From Janthinobacterium sp. 67 (GTDB taxonomy: Bacteria > Pseudomonadota > Gammaproteobacteria > Burkholderiales > Burkholderiaceae_D), in the NCBI RefSeq assembly GCF_002797895.1, contig NZ_PGES01000001.1, positions 5,270,001 through 5,334,000 of the forward strand: a stretch of 64,000 bases of DNA, in the 5' to 3' direction. Of this stretch, positions 17,490 to 26,396 are shown one piece after another. Numbering within the stretch: position 1 is the first letter of the stretch; each line of letters begins with the position of its first letter. The position numbers were made by a program, and so were the translations under genes. The notes under the pieces are model-generated. The model saw only the letters and a program-made list of their open reading frames with translations. It was not told where the DNA came from and searched no databases.

Positions 17490-18020
17490 GTTTCCGTGCC
17501 CCGAACATTCCAGAGACGCTGGGTAAAGTGGGCCTGACCGGTTTCTACAACCGTCAGATCGATCTTAAGCGTTGTGCCACGGCTAGCGTCCTGCGCAATG
17601 TATTGAAACCGGCAATGCCACTATATCGATGCCAATAAATACCGTCCTAACCTGATTGGCAAGCTGGGCAACCCGCACCTGGTGTCGGTACAGAGTGCCG
17701 CATGGCGCAAGAGCCCATTGAGCGCCGGCGTGTGCGTGAATTATGTCTCGAAGCAGGAACTGATCAAGAACGAGACCGCCACCGAAGCCACAAGCTTGGG
17801 CGAGGCTGGTTGCCGTGCCGCACTCAAGGGTGCCGATCTGCCATGCGAAGTGGCCAGCGATGTACGTACGGATTTGAACTTTGCATACACGGGCTTCAAC
17901 AACCTGCGTTTGCTGGCAAATATCAATAACGTCTTCGATCAGCTGCGTCCTATCAACGTGCGTGACGGCTACGCCATGCGTCCACGTACCCTGAAACTGG
18001 GCGCCGAGTACACGTTCTAA
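17490..18020 (+). pseudogene. Decayed TonB-dependent receptor, C-terminal remnant
   Basis: The last 113 codons (17682-18020) read as the end of a receptor barrel: NNLRLLANINNVFDQLRP and then RTLKLGAEYTF, a proper terminal beta-strand with final Phe. The preceding sequence continues the homology only after frame changes. DANKYRPNLIGKLGNPHLV is readable from about 17627, and VGLTGFYNRQIDL from about 17530 in another frame. No plug domain, signal peptide or start is present, so at least 85% of a receptor gene is missing. Its C-terminus does not match either subfamily of the intact receptors in this window, so it probably derives from a different receptor. Confidence 0.75.
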
Positions 18021-18100
18021 TAGGAAAGAACAGGGCGGCGCCGTAATGGGCCGCCTGATGATGTGCTTGTGCTTGTGCGTAGCTGCTACGCGCAAGCTCT

Positions 18101-18134
18101 GGCGCAGTGCGGGAAACCGCGCTGCGCTTTTTTA
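18101..18134 (+). terminator. Intrinsic terminator after the receptor remnant
   Basis: GCGCAG-TGCGG (18102 onward) pairs with CCGC-GCTGCGC around a GAAA tetraloop and is followed by T6 at 18128-18133. It is intact although the gene in front of it is not. Confidence 0.8.
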
Positions 18135-18147
18135 TTGTTTTTGCGTA

Positions 18148-18873
18148 TTACATGCCGCCCCACAATGCACTCAGCGTCGCCAGCGCCGTCAGTCCCGCCG
18201 TTTCCGTGCGCAGGATGCGCGGCCCCATGGACAGGCCGATGGCGCCAGCGGCGATGGCAGCTTTTTCTTCTGCCTCGGTAAAGCCGCCTTCCGGTCCCAC
18301 CATCACCGTGATCGCCTGCGGCGGCTGGTGACGGGCCCAGTCGGCCAGCGACTGCTGCGCGCGCGGTGTCAGGATGATGCTTTTATGTAAATCTTGCTGG
18401 CCGCTCCAGCTATTGAAGTCTTGCAATGGCGCCAGCTGCGCCAGGCGGTTGCGTCCGCATTGTTCCGAGGCGGACACGATAATGCCTTGCCAATGAGCCA
18501 GTTTTTTCTCGGCCCGCTCGGCGGACAGGCGCACGACGCAGCGCTGCGCCGACAGCGGCACGATGCCGGCCGCGCCCAGTTCGATGGCTTTTTCGATGAT
18601 CCAGTCCATTTTGGATGCTTCCGGCAGCGCTTGCGCCAGGGTCACGGCGTAGGGCAGTTCCGCTTCGCGCGCCGTGTGGGACTTCAGCTCGGCGTTGGCG
18701 CGTTTTTTCTCGACGTTGCACAAGACAGCCGTGTACTCGCCGCCCTCGCCGTTGAAGACGGTGATGGCCTCGCCCGGCATAAGGCGCACTACATTGACGT
18801 GGTGGGCTACGGCGTCGGGCAGAGAGATGGTGGCGCCTATGGCGAGTGGCTGGGGACAGAAAAAACGCGGCAT
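18148..18873 (-). CDS. rsmE: 16S rRNA (uracil-1498-N3)-methyltransferase
   Basis: The 241-residue protein starts MPRFFCPQPLAIGATISLPD and has the N-terminal PUA-like domain (GEAITVFNGEGGEY). The SPOUT methyltransferase domain has a knotted C-terminal SAM site: VMVGPEGGFTEAEEKAA and LSMGPRILRTETAG. The middle region KMDWIIEKAIELGAAGIVPL is also characteristic. It methylates U1498 of 16S rRNA in the small subunit, and the length matches the family (about 243). It is convergent with the receptor remnant and divergent from TBDR 3. A decayed second copy of its 3' part lies at 17220-17455. Confidence 0.96.
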   Translation of the reverse strand: MPRFFCPQPLAIGATISLPDAVAHHVNVVRLMPGEAITVFNGEGGEYTAVLCNVEKKRANAELKSHTAREAELPYAVTLAQALPEASKMDWIIEKAIELGAAGIVPLSAQRCVVRLSAERAEKKLAHWQGIIVSASEQCGRNRLAQLAPLQDFNSWSGQQDLHKSIILTPRAQQSLADWARHQPPQAITVMVGPEGGFTEAEEKAAIAAGAIGLSMGPRILRTETAGLTALATLSALWGGM

Positions 18874-19411
18874 GCAACATCCTGGCGGAGAGAAACAATG
18901 GGAGGTGCCGCGCCGCGCGCGGGTAGGGCGCGCGCGGCTGCGACTCGAGGGTGCAATTTTAGTGCCGCTGCGCGCGGCCGGGTGAAATTCTTGCCGCTGG
19001 GCCTACGCGCGGCGCATCCGGGGCGGGAAATTGCGTGGAGATAACAAGCTGGCTAAAAACGAAATGTTGTTTTTTGATTTCAGAAATCATTGCATTATTG
19101 ACAGTGATACTTTTAGCGTGGTTTGATGACTATACAAGTTGTGTTGAACGGCATCAATTGTTTCCAGCAATGTCGTCCGTGATGTGATTCGGTCTGGTAT
19201 GGGGAGACGCCGCACGTTTCAATGCCTGGGCCTATGACCCCGGGCGCGTTGCGGCCAGCTTAAATTGGTTGGAAAAGCATGACACTGTAGTTGTAGTTGT
19301 AGCGGGAGGGGCCTTGCAGTTTTTCGCAAGACCATGAGAGATTTAAGTGATTATAAAAATACAAACTAATCGCTTATCAAGTGATATCAGGGATCAGAAA
19401 AGGAATAAGTT
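18874..19411 (+). other. Intergenic region with predicted promoter of TBDR 3 at 19098-19127
   Basis: The region separates the divergent rsmE and TBDR 3. TTGACA at 19098-19103 and TTTGAT at 19122-19127 are 18 bp apart, giving a leader of about 280 nt. From 19188 to 19337 a 49-codon frame without a usable start reads like protein (RFNAWAYDPGRVAASLNWLE) but has no identifiable relative; it may be chance or a relic. A GTAGTT microrepeat is present near 19288. Confidence 0.4.
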
Positions 19412-22150
19412 ATGATGTTTCGCGAAAAAAAGAGTGTGCAGGTGGTGAGATTGGCGTTGGCCGCGTTCGCCGGCGTCGCAACGATGAGCGTGCACGCGCA
19501 GGAAGCGATCGATGCGCCTGTGCCTAAGGTGCAGCGCGTCGAAATCACCGGTTCGAGTATCAAACGCATCGAAGCCGAAGGTATTTCCCCGATCACCGTG
19601 ATGACGCGCGAATCGATTGCCCGTTCGGGCGCGACGTCGGTGCTGGATCTGATGCGCAACCTGACTTCTGCGGGCGGTAACGGCGGTGAGCTGGCGACGT
19701 CGGGTTCCTTCCGAAACGGCGCCACCAGCGTCTCGCTGCGCGGTCTGCCGACCCTCATCCTGTTGAACGGCTATCGCCTGCCGGCGTCCGGTTCGGACGA
19801 GTACAGCGGCCAGACCTCGGTCGATCTGAACGCCATTCCGCTGTCGGCCATCGAGCGCATCGATGTGCTCAAGGACGGCGCCTCGGCCATTTACGGCACC
19901 GATGCCGTTGGCGGCGTCATCAACTTCATCCTGCGCAAGGATTACCAGGGATTGACCCTCGACGCCAGCACCGGTTCGACCACCTATGGCGACGGGCAGA
20001 ACCATAAGGTGTCCGTGTCCGGCGGTTTCGGCGACCGTGACGCTCAGAAATTCAACGTGACCTATTCGGCCTCGTACGAAAAAACCGAGGCCATCCACGG
20101 CGTCGGCCGCGATTGGGCGAACAGTACCGATTTCACTGGCCACAAGGGCGGCCTGTATCAGGGTGGCGTCTACGGCGCCAAGGGCCGCGATCCCGGCACC
20201 ATATCGCTGGGTGGTTCGCAGCGCATGCCCGATCCGGAGTGCGACGCGGCCCACAGCAAGCCCTATCCGGATGCGCCGGAATGGGTGGCTGCGCCGAATC
20301 GCAGTTCCTGCATGTATTCCGCCGCTGAGTCGATAGACCTGGTGCGTCCGTCCACACGCTACGGCGGGGCGGTCACGGCGAACTGGGATTTGACGCCGGA
20401 TGTGTCGCTGTTCGCCAATCTGTTTTACAACCACTTCGACACGCGCATCCAAGGTTCGCCGGCCTGGATCCAAAATGCCGACCGCTCCGGCGTGCTCCGT
20501 GTGGCGGCGAACAACCCCTTCAATACCTACGGCGTGCCGGTCAATATCCGCCGCCTCTTCCCTGCTGCCGAGGGTGGTACGGGCACCAATGTTGACACCA
20601 CCTGGCTGGTTGGCGGCGCCACCGGCCGCGCAGCCAACTGGGATTGGACCGTGTCCGTGGGCCACAGCCAAGAGAAGGGCGAAACGCGCGTGTACGGCTC
20701 CTTCATGCACGATAAATTGCAGAGTTACCTGGCGCAGGGCAAATTCAACCCCTTCGGCGGCAACCATAATTCGGAGCAGATCATCAACGAACTGACGGCC
20801 GACCAGTACACCAAGACCAAGTCCTCGACGGACTTTGCCAAGGTGACCGCTTCCAGCGAATTTGGCCAACTGCCCGGCGGCAAGATCGGTGTGGCCGTCG
20901 GTGCCGAGTACAAGCGCGAGAAGCTCACCTACGATCCGTCGCAGGCCTGGCGCGATGGCGCGATCGGCATCTATTCGACCCTGCGCGGCATCGACGGCTC
21001 TGAGTCGCTCGGCGCCGTGTTCGGCGAGTTGGCCCTGCCGCTGCTGAAAAACCTGGAAGCGCAGGCGGCCGTCCGCTATGACCGCTACCAGTTGGCTGGC
21101 GGTACCACCAACCCGAAGCTTGGCCTGCGCTGGACCGCCTTGCCGACCTTGATGTTCCGCACCAGCTACAGCACCGGTTTCCGTGCGCCGACGCTGTCGC
21201 AGCGCTTTAACGAAGGCCGCGGCGGTTTCGTCGCGACCAAGGATCCGAAGCGCTGCATCGTGGGTGACGCTTATTTTGACACCGCTTGCAGCGGTTCGGC
21301 GCTGTCCTTGCTGTCCGGCACGAAGGATTTGAAGCCCGAAAAATCGAAGCAGTTCAACCTGGGCGTGGTCGCCGAACCGATCAAGAACCTGACGCTGGGT
21401 TTAACCTACTGGAATATCAAGTGGAACGATCGGGTCGAGAATCTTGACAACGAAACCGTGTTGGCGGGCGAGGATGGTCAGTACAAGAACGCCGTCACGC
21501 GCTACGACGTGACGGCGGAAGACCAAGAGAAGTATAACGCGCTGAGCGCCGCCCAGCGCGCGACGCTGGGCCCGTTGGTAGGTCGCCTGAAGCAGCTGCA
21601 GGTTGGCCTGATCAACCGCAGCAAAGTCGTCACCGACGGTCTGGATGTCGACGCGTCGTACACGCTGCGCACGGCCGAGATGGGGCGTTTCAAGGTGTTC
21701 GGCGAGGCCAGCTACACGCTGTCCTACAACCGCGTGCTGCTGCCTGACGATCCGGCGATCAATTGCGGCAACAACACGGCGTGCGAGGCCGGTGAATACG
21801 GCTACCCTAAGCTGCTGGCCAAGCTGGGTGTCAACTGGGACCGCGGTGCTTGGGCGGCGACGACGAGCGCCAACTTCACCTCGCATTATCACGTGGACCG
21901 GACACCGTCGGCGACGATCAACCTTTACTACGACGAGTACGCGAGCGGCCTGATGATCCCGAGCGCGACCCTGGTTGACGCCTCGCTGTCCTACAGCGGG
22001 TTCAAGAACCTGGTGCTGCGCGGTGGCGTCAATAACGTGTTCGATCGTGCGCCGGCGTTCGATCCATCGTCGAACATCGGCTACGATACCGCCTACGGCA
22101 ATCCGCGTGGCCGCTACATCTACATGTCGGCGTCGTACTCCTTCAAATGA
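19412..22150 (+). CDS. TonB-dependent outer-membrane receptor (TBDR 3)
   Basis: The 912-residue receptor has a signal peptide (ALAAFAGVATMSVHAQ) and then VEITGSSIKRIEAEG. Its plug shows LPTLILLNGYRLPASG and GASAIYGTDAVGGVINFIL. Two Cys pairs occur in extracellular-loop-like segments. The C-terminus follows the DRAPAFDPSS/YGNPRGRYIYM pattern of the TBDR 1 subfamily. The last residues are SASYSFK, so a Lys follows the otherwise terminal Phe, which is unusual for barrels in this window. AAGGAA at 19399-19404 supports initiation at the ATG pair 19412/19415. It lacks the ETxxSRSxRL motif found in five of the other receptors. The ligand is unknown. Confidence 0.93.
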   Translation: MMFREKKSVQVVRLALAAFAGVATMSVHAQEAIDAPVPKVQRVEITGSSIKRIEAEGISPITVMTRESIARSGATSVLDLMRNLTSAGGNGGELATSGSFRNGATSVSLRGLPTLILLNGYRLPASGSDEYSGQTSVDLNAIPLSAIERIDVLKDGASAIYGTDAVGGVINFILRKDYQGLTLDASTGSTTYGDGQNHKVSVSGGFGDRDAQKFNVTYSASYEKTEAIHGVGRDWANSTDFTGHKGGLYQGGVYGAKGRDPGTISLGGSQRMPDPECDAAHSKPYPDAPEWVAAPNRSSCMYSAAESIDLVRPSTRYGGAVTANWDLTPDVSLFANLFYNHFDTRIQGSPAWIQNADRSGVLRVAANNPFNTYGVPVNIRRLFPAAEGGTGTNVDTTWLVGGATGRAANWDWTVSVGHSQEKGETRVYGSFMHDKLQSYLAQGKFNPFGGNHNSEQIINELTADQYTKTKSSTDFAKVTASSEFGQLPGGKIGVAVGAEYKREKLTYDPSQAWRDGAIGIYSTLRGIDGSESLGAVFGELALPLLKNLEAQAAVRYDRYQLAGGTTNPKLGLRWTALPTLMFRTSYSTGFRAPTLSQRFNEGRGGFVATKDPKRCIVGDAYFDTACSGSALSLLSGTKDLKPEKSKQFNLGVVAEPIKNLTLGLTYWNIKWNDRVENLDNETVLAGEDGQYKNAVTRYDVTAEDQEKYNALSAAQRATLGPLVGRLKQLQVGLINRSKVVTDGLDVDASYTLRTAEMGRFKVFGEASYTLSYNRVLLPDDPAINCGNNTACEAGEYGYPKLLAKLGVNWDRGAWAATTSANFTSHYHVDRTPSATINLYYDEYASGLMIPSATLVDASLSYSGFKNLVLRGGVNNVFDRAPAFDPSSNIGYDTAYGNPRGRYIYMSASYSFK

Positions 22151-22213
22151 CGTGAGGGTAGACTGACGGGTGGGGCGGGCCGATTTGCGGCGCGCTCCGC
22201 AGCGGCGTACGTC

Positions 22214-22245
22214 GCGAAAAACCGGGCCTGGCCCGGTTTTTTTTC
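22214..22245 (+). terminator. Intrinsic terminator after TBDR 3
   Basis: ACCGGGC (22221-22227) pairs with GCCCGGT (22231-22237) with a 3-nt loop, A5 before and T8 after. It can work in both directions. Confidence 0.88.
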
Positions 22246-22317
22246 GTCCCTGCCGGGCGCAAGGGGCACAAGCTGCAGCGGCGGCGTTGCGCGGTTTGAT
22301 TTTTCCCCTTGCTGGTC

Positions 22318-22326
22318 TGGTAAAAT
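22318..22326 (+). promoter_or_regulatory. Predicted extended -10 promoter of tkt
   Basis: TGG directly followed by TAAAAT gives an extended -10 element, which tolerates the poor -35 region seen here. The start would be near 22333, about 60 nt before the transketolase ATG. Confidence 0.45.
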
Positions 22327-22393
22327 ACATAGCTCTGACTGCGCCCAGCTGCGCTGCAAACGAATTCCAAACTCGCGACTGACCCACACCATC

Positions 22394-24391
22394 ATGACAA
22401 CTACGCTCCCGACTACCAAAATGGCCAATGCGATCCGCGCACTGGCAATGGACGCTGTACAAAAGGCCAATTCCGGCCATCCAGGCATGCCGATGGGCAT
22501 GGCCGAGATCGCAGTTGCCCTGTGGAGTGGTCACTATCGCCACAATCCCGCGAACCCGAAATGGCAGAACCGCGACCGCTTCCTGTTGTCGAACGGCCAC
22601 GGTTCGATGCTGCACTACGCGCTGCTGCACCTGACGGGCTACGAGCTGTCGATGGAGGACATCAAGGCCTTCCGCCAGATGCATTCGAAAACCCCGGGCC
22701 ACCCGGAAGTCGACATCACGCCAGGCGTGGAAACGACCACCGGCCCGCTGGGCCAGGGCATCGCCAACGCCGTCGGCATGGCCCTGTCGGAGCAATTGCT
22801 GGCCGCTGAATTCAACAAGCCTGGCCACGACATCGTCAACCACTACACCTACGCTTTCGTCGGCGACGGCTGCCTGATGGAAGGCATTTCGCACGAAGTG
22901 TGCGCGCTGGCCGGCACCCTGGGCTTGAACAAGCTGATCGCCCTGTATGACGACAACGGCATTTCCATCGACGGCAAGGTCGAAGGCTGGTTCACGGACG
23001 ACACCCCGGCGCGTTTCGAAGCGTATGGCTGGAACGTCATCCGCGCCGTCGACGGCCATGATGTTGCCGCCGTGGCTGCCGCCATCGCCGCCGCCAAGAC
23101 CGCCAGCAAGCCCACCCTGATCTGCTGCAAGACCATCATCGGCAAGGGTTCGCCGAACCTGCAAGGCGGCGACAAGGTCCACGGCGCCGCGCTGGGCGAC
23201 AAGGAAATCGCCGCCGTGCGCGAATACATCGGCTGGGATGCCGCACCGTTCGAAATGCCGGCCGACGTGTACGCGGCCTGGGATGCCAAGAAACAAGGCG
23301 CCCTGCTGGAAGCGGACTGGAACGAGCGCTTTGCCGCCTACAGCCGCGAATTCCCGCAGCAAGCCGCTGAATTGTCGCGCCGCATGCAAGGCGATCTGCC
23401 GCAGGCATTCGAAGCGGCCCTGAGCGCCGCCATCGCTTCCTGCGTGGAAAAGAAAGAAAACATCGCCACCCGCAAGGCCAGCCAGAACGCCATCCAGGCG
23501 CTGGCTTCGTCCCTGCCGGAATTCCTGGGCGGCTCGGCCGACCTGACCGGTTCGAACCTGACCAACTGGAAAGAGTGCGTGGCCGTGCGTTCGGGCCAGC
23601 CTGGCAACCACATCAACTACGGCGTGCGCGAATTCGGCATGAGCGCCATCATGAACGGCATCACCCTGCACGGCGGCTACATCCCGTTCGGTGCCACGTT
23701 CCTGACGTTCTCCGACTACAGCCGCAATGCGCTGCGCATGGCCGCCCTGATGAAGCTGCGTTCGATCTTCGTGTTTACCCACGATTCGATCGGTCTGGGC
23801 GAAGACGGCCCGACGCACCAATCGGTCGAGCACGTCTCGTCGATGCGTCTGATCCCGAACCTGGACAACTGGCGTCCATGCGACACCGTCGAGTCGGCCG
23901 CTGCCTGGGGCGCCGCCGTGCGCCGCAAGGATGGCCCGTCGACCCTGATCTTCTCGCGCCAGAACCTGCCATACCAGGAGCGTAGCGCCGAACAGATCGA
24001 GAACATCTTCCGCGGCGGCTATGTGCTGAACGACGTGGCCGATGCCAAGGCCATCCTGATCGCCACCGGTTCCGAAGTGGAACTGGCCGTCGCCGCCGCC
24101 GGCGCGCTGGCGGCCGAAGGCATCGCCGTGCGCGTGGTGTCGATGCCGTCGACCGACGTGTATGACCGCCAGGACGCCGCCTACAAGGCCAGCGTGCTGA
24201 CGAAAGGCGTGCCGCGCGTGGCCATCGAGGCGGGCGTGACCAGCTTCTGGTACAAATACGTGGGCCTGGAAGGCGCCGTGGTCGGTATCGACACGTTCGG
24301 CGAATCGGCGCCGGCTGGGGTGCTGTTCAAGCACTTCGGCTTCACGGTCGAGAACGTCGTCGCCAAGGTGAAAGCCGTTATCGCTGGCTAA
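22394..24391 (+). CDS. tkt: Transketolase
   Basis: The 665-residue enzyme transfers two-carbon ketol units in the non-oxidative pentose phosphate pathway and uses thiamine diphosphate and Mg2+. The N-terminal ThDP domain shows [31 protein letters not shown] and the cofactor motif [13 protein letters not shown] with [10 protein letters not shown]. The pyrimidine domain has [12 protein letters not shown] and [14 protein letters not shown], and the C-terminal domain [11 protein letters not shown]. Length is normal (663 in E. coli). Start ATG 22394 fits the family N-terminus; no Shine-Dalgarno sequence is visible. It lies 78 nt upstream of gap, so the two probably share a transcript linking pentose phosphate and triose metabolism. 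Confidence 0.97.
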   Translation: MTTTLPTTKMANAIRALAMDAVQKANSGHPGMPMGMAEIAVALWSGHYRHNPANPKWQNRDRFLLSNGHGSMLHYALLHLTGYELSMEDIKAFRQMHSKTPGHPEVDITPGVETTTGPLGQGIANAVGMALSEQLLAAEFNKPGHDIVNHYTYAFVGDGCLMEGISHEVCALAGTLGLNKLIALYDDNGISIDGKVEGWFTDDTPARFEAYGWNVIRAVDGHDVAAVAAAIAAAKTASKPTLICCKTIIGKGSPNLQGGDKVHGAALGDKEIAAVREYIGWDAAPFEMPADVYAAWDAKKQGALLEADWNERFAAYSREFPQQAAELSRRMQGDLPQAFEAALSAAIASCVEKKENIATRKASQNAIQALASSLPEFLGGSADLTGSNLTNWKECVAVRSGQPGNHINYGVREFGMSAIMNGITLHGGYIPFGATFLTFSDYSRNALRMAALMKLRSIFVFTHDSIGLGEDGPTHQSVEHVSSMRLIPNLDNWRPCDTVESAAAWGAAVRRKDGPSTLIFSRQNLPYQERSAEQIENIFRGGYVLNDVADAKAILIATGSEVELAVAAAGALAAEGIAVRVVSMPSTDVYDRQDAAYKASVLTKGVPRVAIEAGVTSFWYKYVGLEGAVVGIDTFGESAPAGVLFKHFGFTVENVVAKVKAVIAG

Positions 24392-24469
24392 TATTGATTT
24401 TGAGCAGACCCTGGCCAATGCTGGCCGGGGTGCTGTGCTGATACCTTTTTTTTTAATCAGGAGCAGAGT

Positions 24470-25480
24470 ATGACGATCAAAGTTGCAATCAATGGCTACG
24501 GCCGCATCGGCCGTAATGTGTTGCGCGCTTTCTACGAAGGCGGCAAGAAACAGGATATCCAGATCGTTGCCATCAACGACCTGGGCGATGCCAAATCGAA
24601 CGCCCACCTGACCCGCTACGACACCGCGCACGGCAAGTTCCCGGGCACGGTCACCGTCGAAGGCGACAACATGATCGTCAATGGCGATCCGATCCGCGTA
24701 TTCGCACAGCGCAATCCTGCTGAAATCCCATGGGGTGAGCTGGGCGTGGACGTCGTGCTGGAGTGCACGGGCTTCTTCACCACCAAAGAGAAAGCTTCGG
24801 CTCACCTGAAGGGCGGCGCCAAGAAAGTCATCATCTCGGCACCAGGTGGCAAGGACGTCGATGCGACCGTCGTGTTCGGCGTGAATCATCAAGTGCTGAA
24901 AGCAACGGACACCGTCATCTCGAACGCTTCGTGCACCACCAACTGCCTGGCACCGCTGGTCAAGCCGCTGAACGACGCCATCGGTATCGAAACGGGCCTG
25001 ATGACCACCGTGCACGCCTACACCAACGACCAGGTGCTGTCCGACGTGATGCATGAAGATCTGCGCCGCGCCCGTTCGGCCACCATGAGCATGATCCCGA
25101 CCAAGACGGGCGCCGCTGCCGCCGTGGGCCTGGTGCTGCCTGAGCTGAATGGCAAGCTGGACGGCTTCGCCATCCGCGTGCCGACCATCAACGTGTCGCT
25201 GGTCGACCTGTCGTTCATCGCCAAGCGCGACACGACCGTGGAAGAAGTCAACGCGCTGATGAAAGCCGCTTCGGAAGGTGCCCTGGAAGGCATCCTGACG
25301 TACCAGACCGAACCGCTGGTCTCGATCGACTTCAACCACAACCCGGCTTCGTCGAACTTCGATTCGACCCTGACCAAAGTGTCGGGCCGCCTGGTGAAAG
25401 TATCGTCGTGGTACGACAACGAGTGGGGTTTCTCGAACCGCATGCTCGACACCACCGTTGCACTGATGTCGGCGAAGTAA
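24470..25480 (+). CDS. gap: Glyceraldehyde-3-phosphate dehydrogenase, type I
   Basis: The 336-residue enzyme oxidises glyceraldehyde 3-phosphate to 1,3-bisphosphoglycerate with NAD+ in glycolysis and works in reverse in gluconeogenesis. It opens with the nucleotide-binding motif [15 protein letters not shown]. The catalytic loop [12 protein letters not shown] puts the active Cys at residue 155. The substrate-binding [12 protein letters not shown] and the C-terminal [13 protein letters not shown] are canonical. An AGGAG ribosome site ends about 6 nt before the ATG. It follows tkt and is closed by an intrinsic terminator. Confidence 0.98.
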   Translation: MTIKVAINGYGRIGRNVLRAFYEGGKKQDIQIVAINDLGDAKSNAHLTRYDTAHGKFPGTVTVEGDNMIVNGDPIRVFAQRNPAEIPWGELGVDVVLECTGFFTTKEKASAHLKGGAKKVIISAPGGKDVDATVVFGVNHQVLKATDTVISNASCTTNCLAPLVKPLNDAIGIETGLMTTVHAYTNDQVLSDVMHEDLRRARSATMSMIPTKTGAAAAVGLVLPELNGKLDGFAIRVPTINVSLVDLSFIAKRDTTVEEVNALMKAASEGALEGILTYQTEPLVSIDFNHNPASSNFDSTLTKVSGRLVKVSSWYDNEWGFSNRMLDTTVALMSAK

Positions 25481-25498
25481 TTTTTTGACTGCATAAGA

Positions 25499-25525
25499 AA
25501 AACGCCCTTCGGGGCGTTTTTTTTC
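25499..25525 (+). terminator. Intrinsic terminator after gap
   Basis: AACGCCC and GGGGCGTT (25501-25518) form a short-loop hairpin with a TTC(G) turn, followed by T8. Confidence 0.9.
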
Positions 25526-25618
25526 ATTCGTGAATTTGCGACGCCTAACAAAACCTTAGCGAGCGGCAGTGATTTATGGCCGAGAAGCGCAACGCGCAGT
25601 AGGTTTTGTCAGGTGGAC

Positions 25619-26383
25619 CTACAAGCGGCGCCGGTAAAAGCGCCACAGCAGGCGCAAGTCGCGCAGCACGGGCACGCCCGACAGCAGGGTCAGCACGCCG
25701 GCGAGCAGGATGGTGGCGGCGGGAAAGCCGATGTGCTTGAAGGCCAGGGCGCCGCTGACGCCGCCGATGAAGAAGCAGGCGATCAGCAGGCTGTGCGTTC
25801 TGAGCTTGCCGCGGTTGACCTTGACCATCCGGTCCGGCAGGTGGCGCCGGTTGTAATACGCCATCTTGCCCAGTTCGATGCCGATGTCGGTAGACAAGCC
25901 CGTCACGTGCGTGGTGCGGATGACGGCGCCCGAAATCTTGGTGATGATGGCGTTTTGCAAGCCCATGACAAAGCACAGCAGCAAGATGGTGACGGGGCCC
26001 AGCACGTCGGGCATGGCGGCCAGGTAATTACCCGTCAGGCCGAACAGCAGCAACAGCGCCGCTTCCAGCAGCAGGCTGGCGGCAAACTGGCTGTGCAGGC
26101 GTCGCCGCTTGCCCCAGTTCACCATGATGGCGGTCACGGCCGCGCCGCTGACGAAGGCCAGCCAGGCGCCCAGCGCGGCCAGGGCCACCGTGATATTGCC
26201 CAGCGCCAGGTCGTCCGCCATGCCGGAAACGATGCCCGTCATGTGCGAGGTATAGCCGCCGATGGCCAGAAAGCCACCCGCATTCACGGCGCCGGCCACC
26301 AGCGCCAGCACGCAGCCCAGTTGCAGATTGGCTTGCGTATCGCGCGCCGCTCCGCTCAGGCGGGACAGGTAATGGAGTGGCAT
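25619..26383 (-). CDS. YoaK/DUF1275-family membrane protein
   Basis: The 254-residue protein has about six hydrophobic segments, including LGCVLALVAGAVNAGGFLAI, TILLLCFVMGLQNAI and LLIACFFIGGVSGALAF. The family signature is clear: GAVNAGGFLAIGGYTSHMTG near the N-terminus and GLQNAIITKISGAVIRTTHV with TGLSTDIG in the middle. These inner-membrane proteins are widespread and have no established function. I start at ATG 26383, 13 nt after the glnE stop, because it gives the usual N-terminus; the frame is open into glnE. It is probably co-transcribed with glnE. Confidence 0.85.
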   Translation of the reverse strand: MPLHYLSRLSGAARDTQANLQLGCVLALVAGAVNAGGFLAIGGYTSHMTGIVSGMADDLALGNITVALAALGAWLAFVSGAAVTAIMVNWGKRRRLHSQFAASLLLEAALLLLFGLTGNYLAAMPDVLGPVTILLLCFVMGLQNAIITKISGAVIRTTHVTGLSTDIGIELGKMAYYNRRHLPDRMVKVNRGKLRTHSLLIACFFIGGVSGALAFKHIGFPAATILLAGVLTLLSGVPVLRDLRLLWRFYRRRL

Positions 26384-26396
26384 GCCTTGGCCGGCC

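Noticed and set aside
24413..24454. Possible attenuator between tkt and gap (GGCCA/TGGCC hairpin and T9 run)
   Set aside because: The T-run is about 20 nt away from the short hairpin, too far for an intrinsic terminator. It is more likely just an AT-rich spacer before the gap ribosome site.
21401..25339. A 1312-codon open frame on the minus strand across TBDR 3, tkt and gap
   Set aside because: It is antisense to three well-identified genes, crosses their boundaries and terminators, and its translation is Arg/His/Gln-rich with no domain. In GC-rich genes with strong third-position bias such antisense frames are expected.
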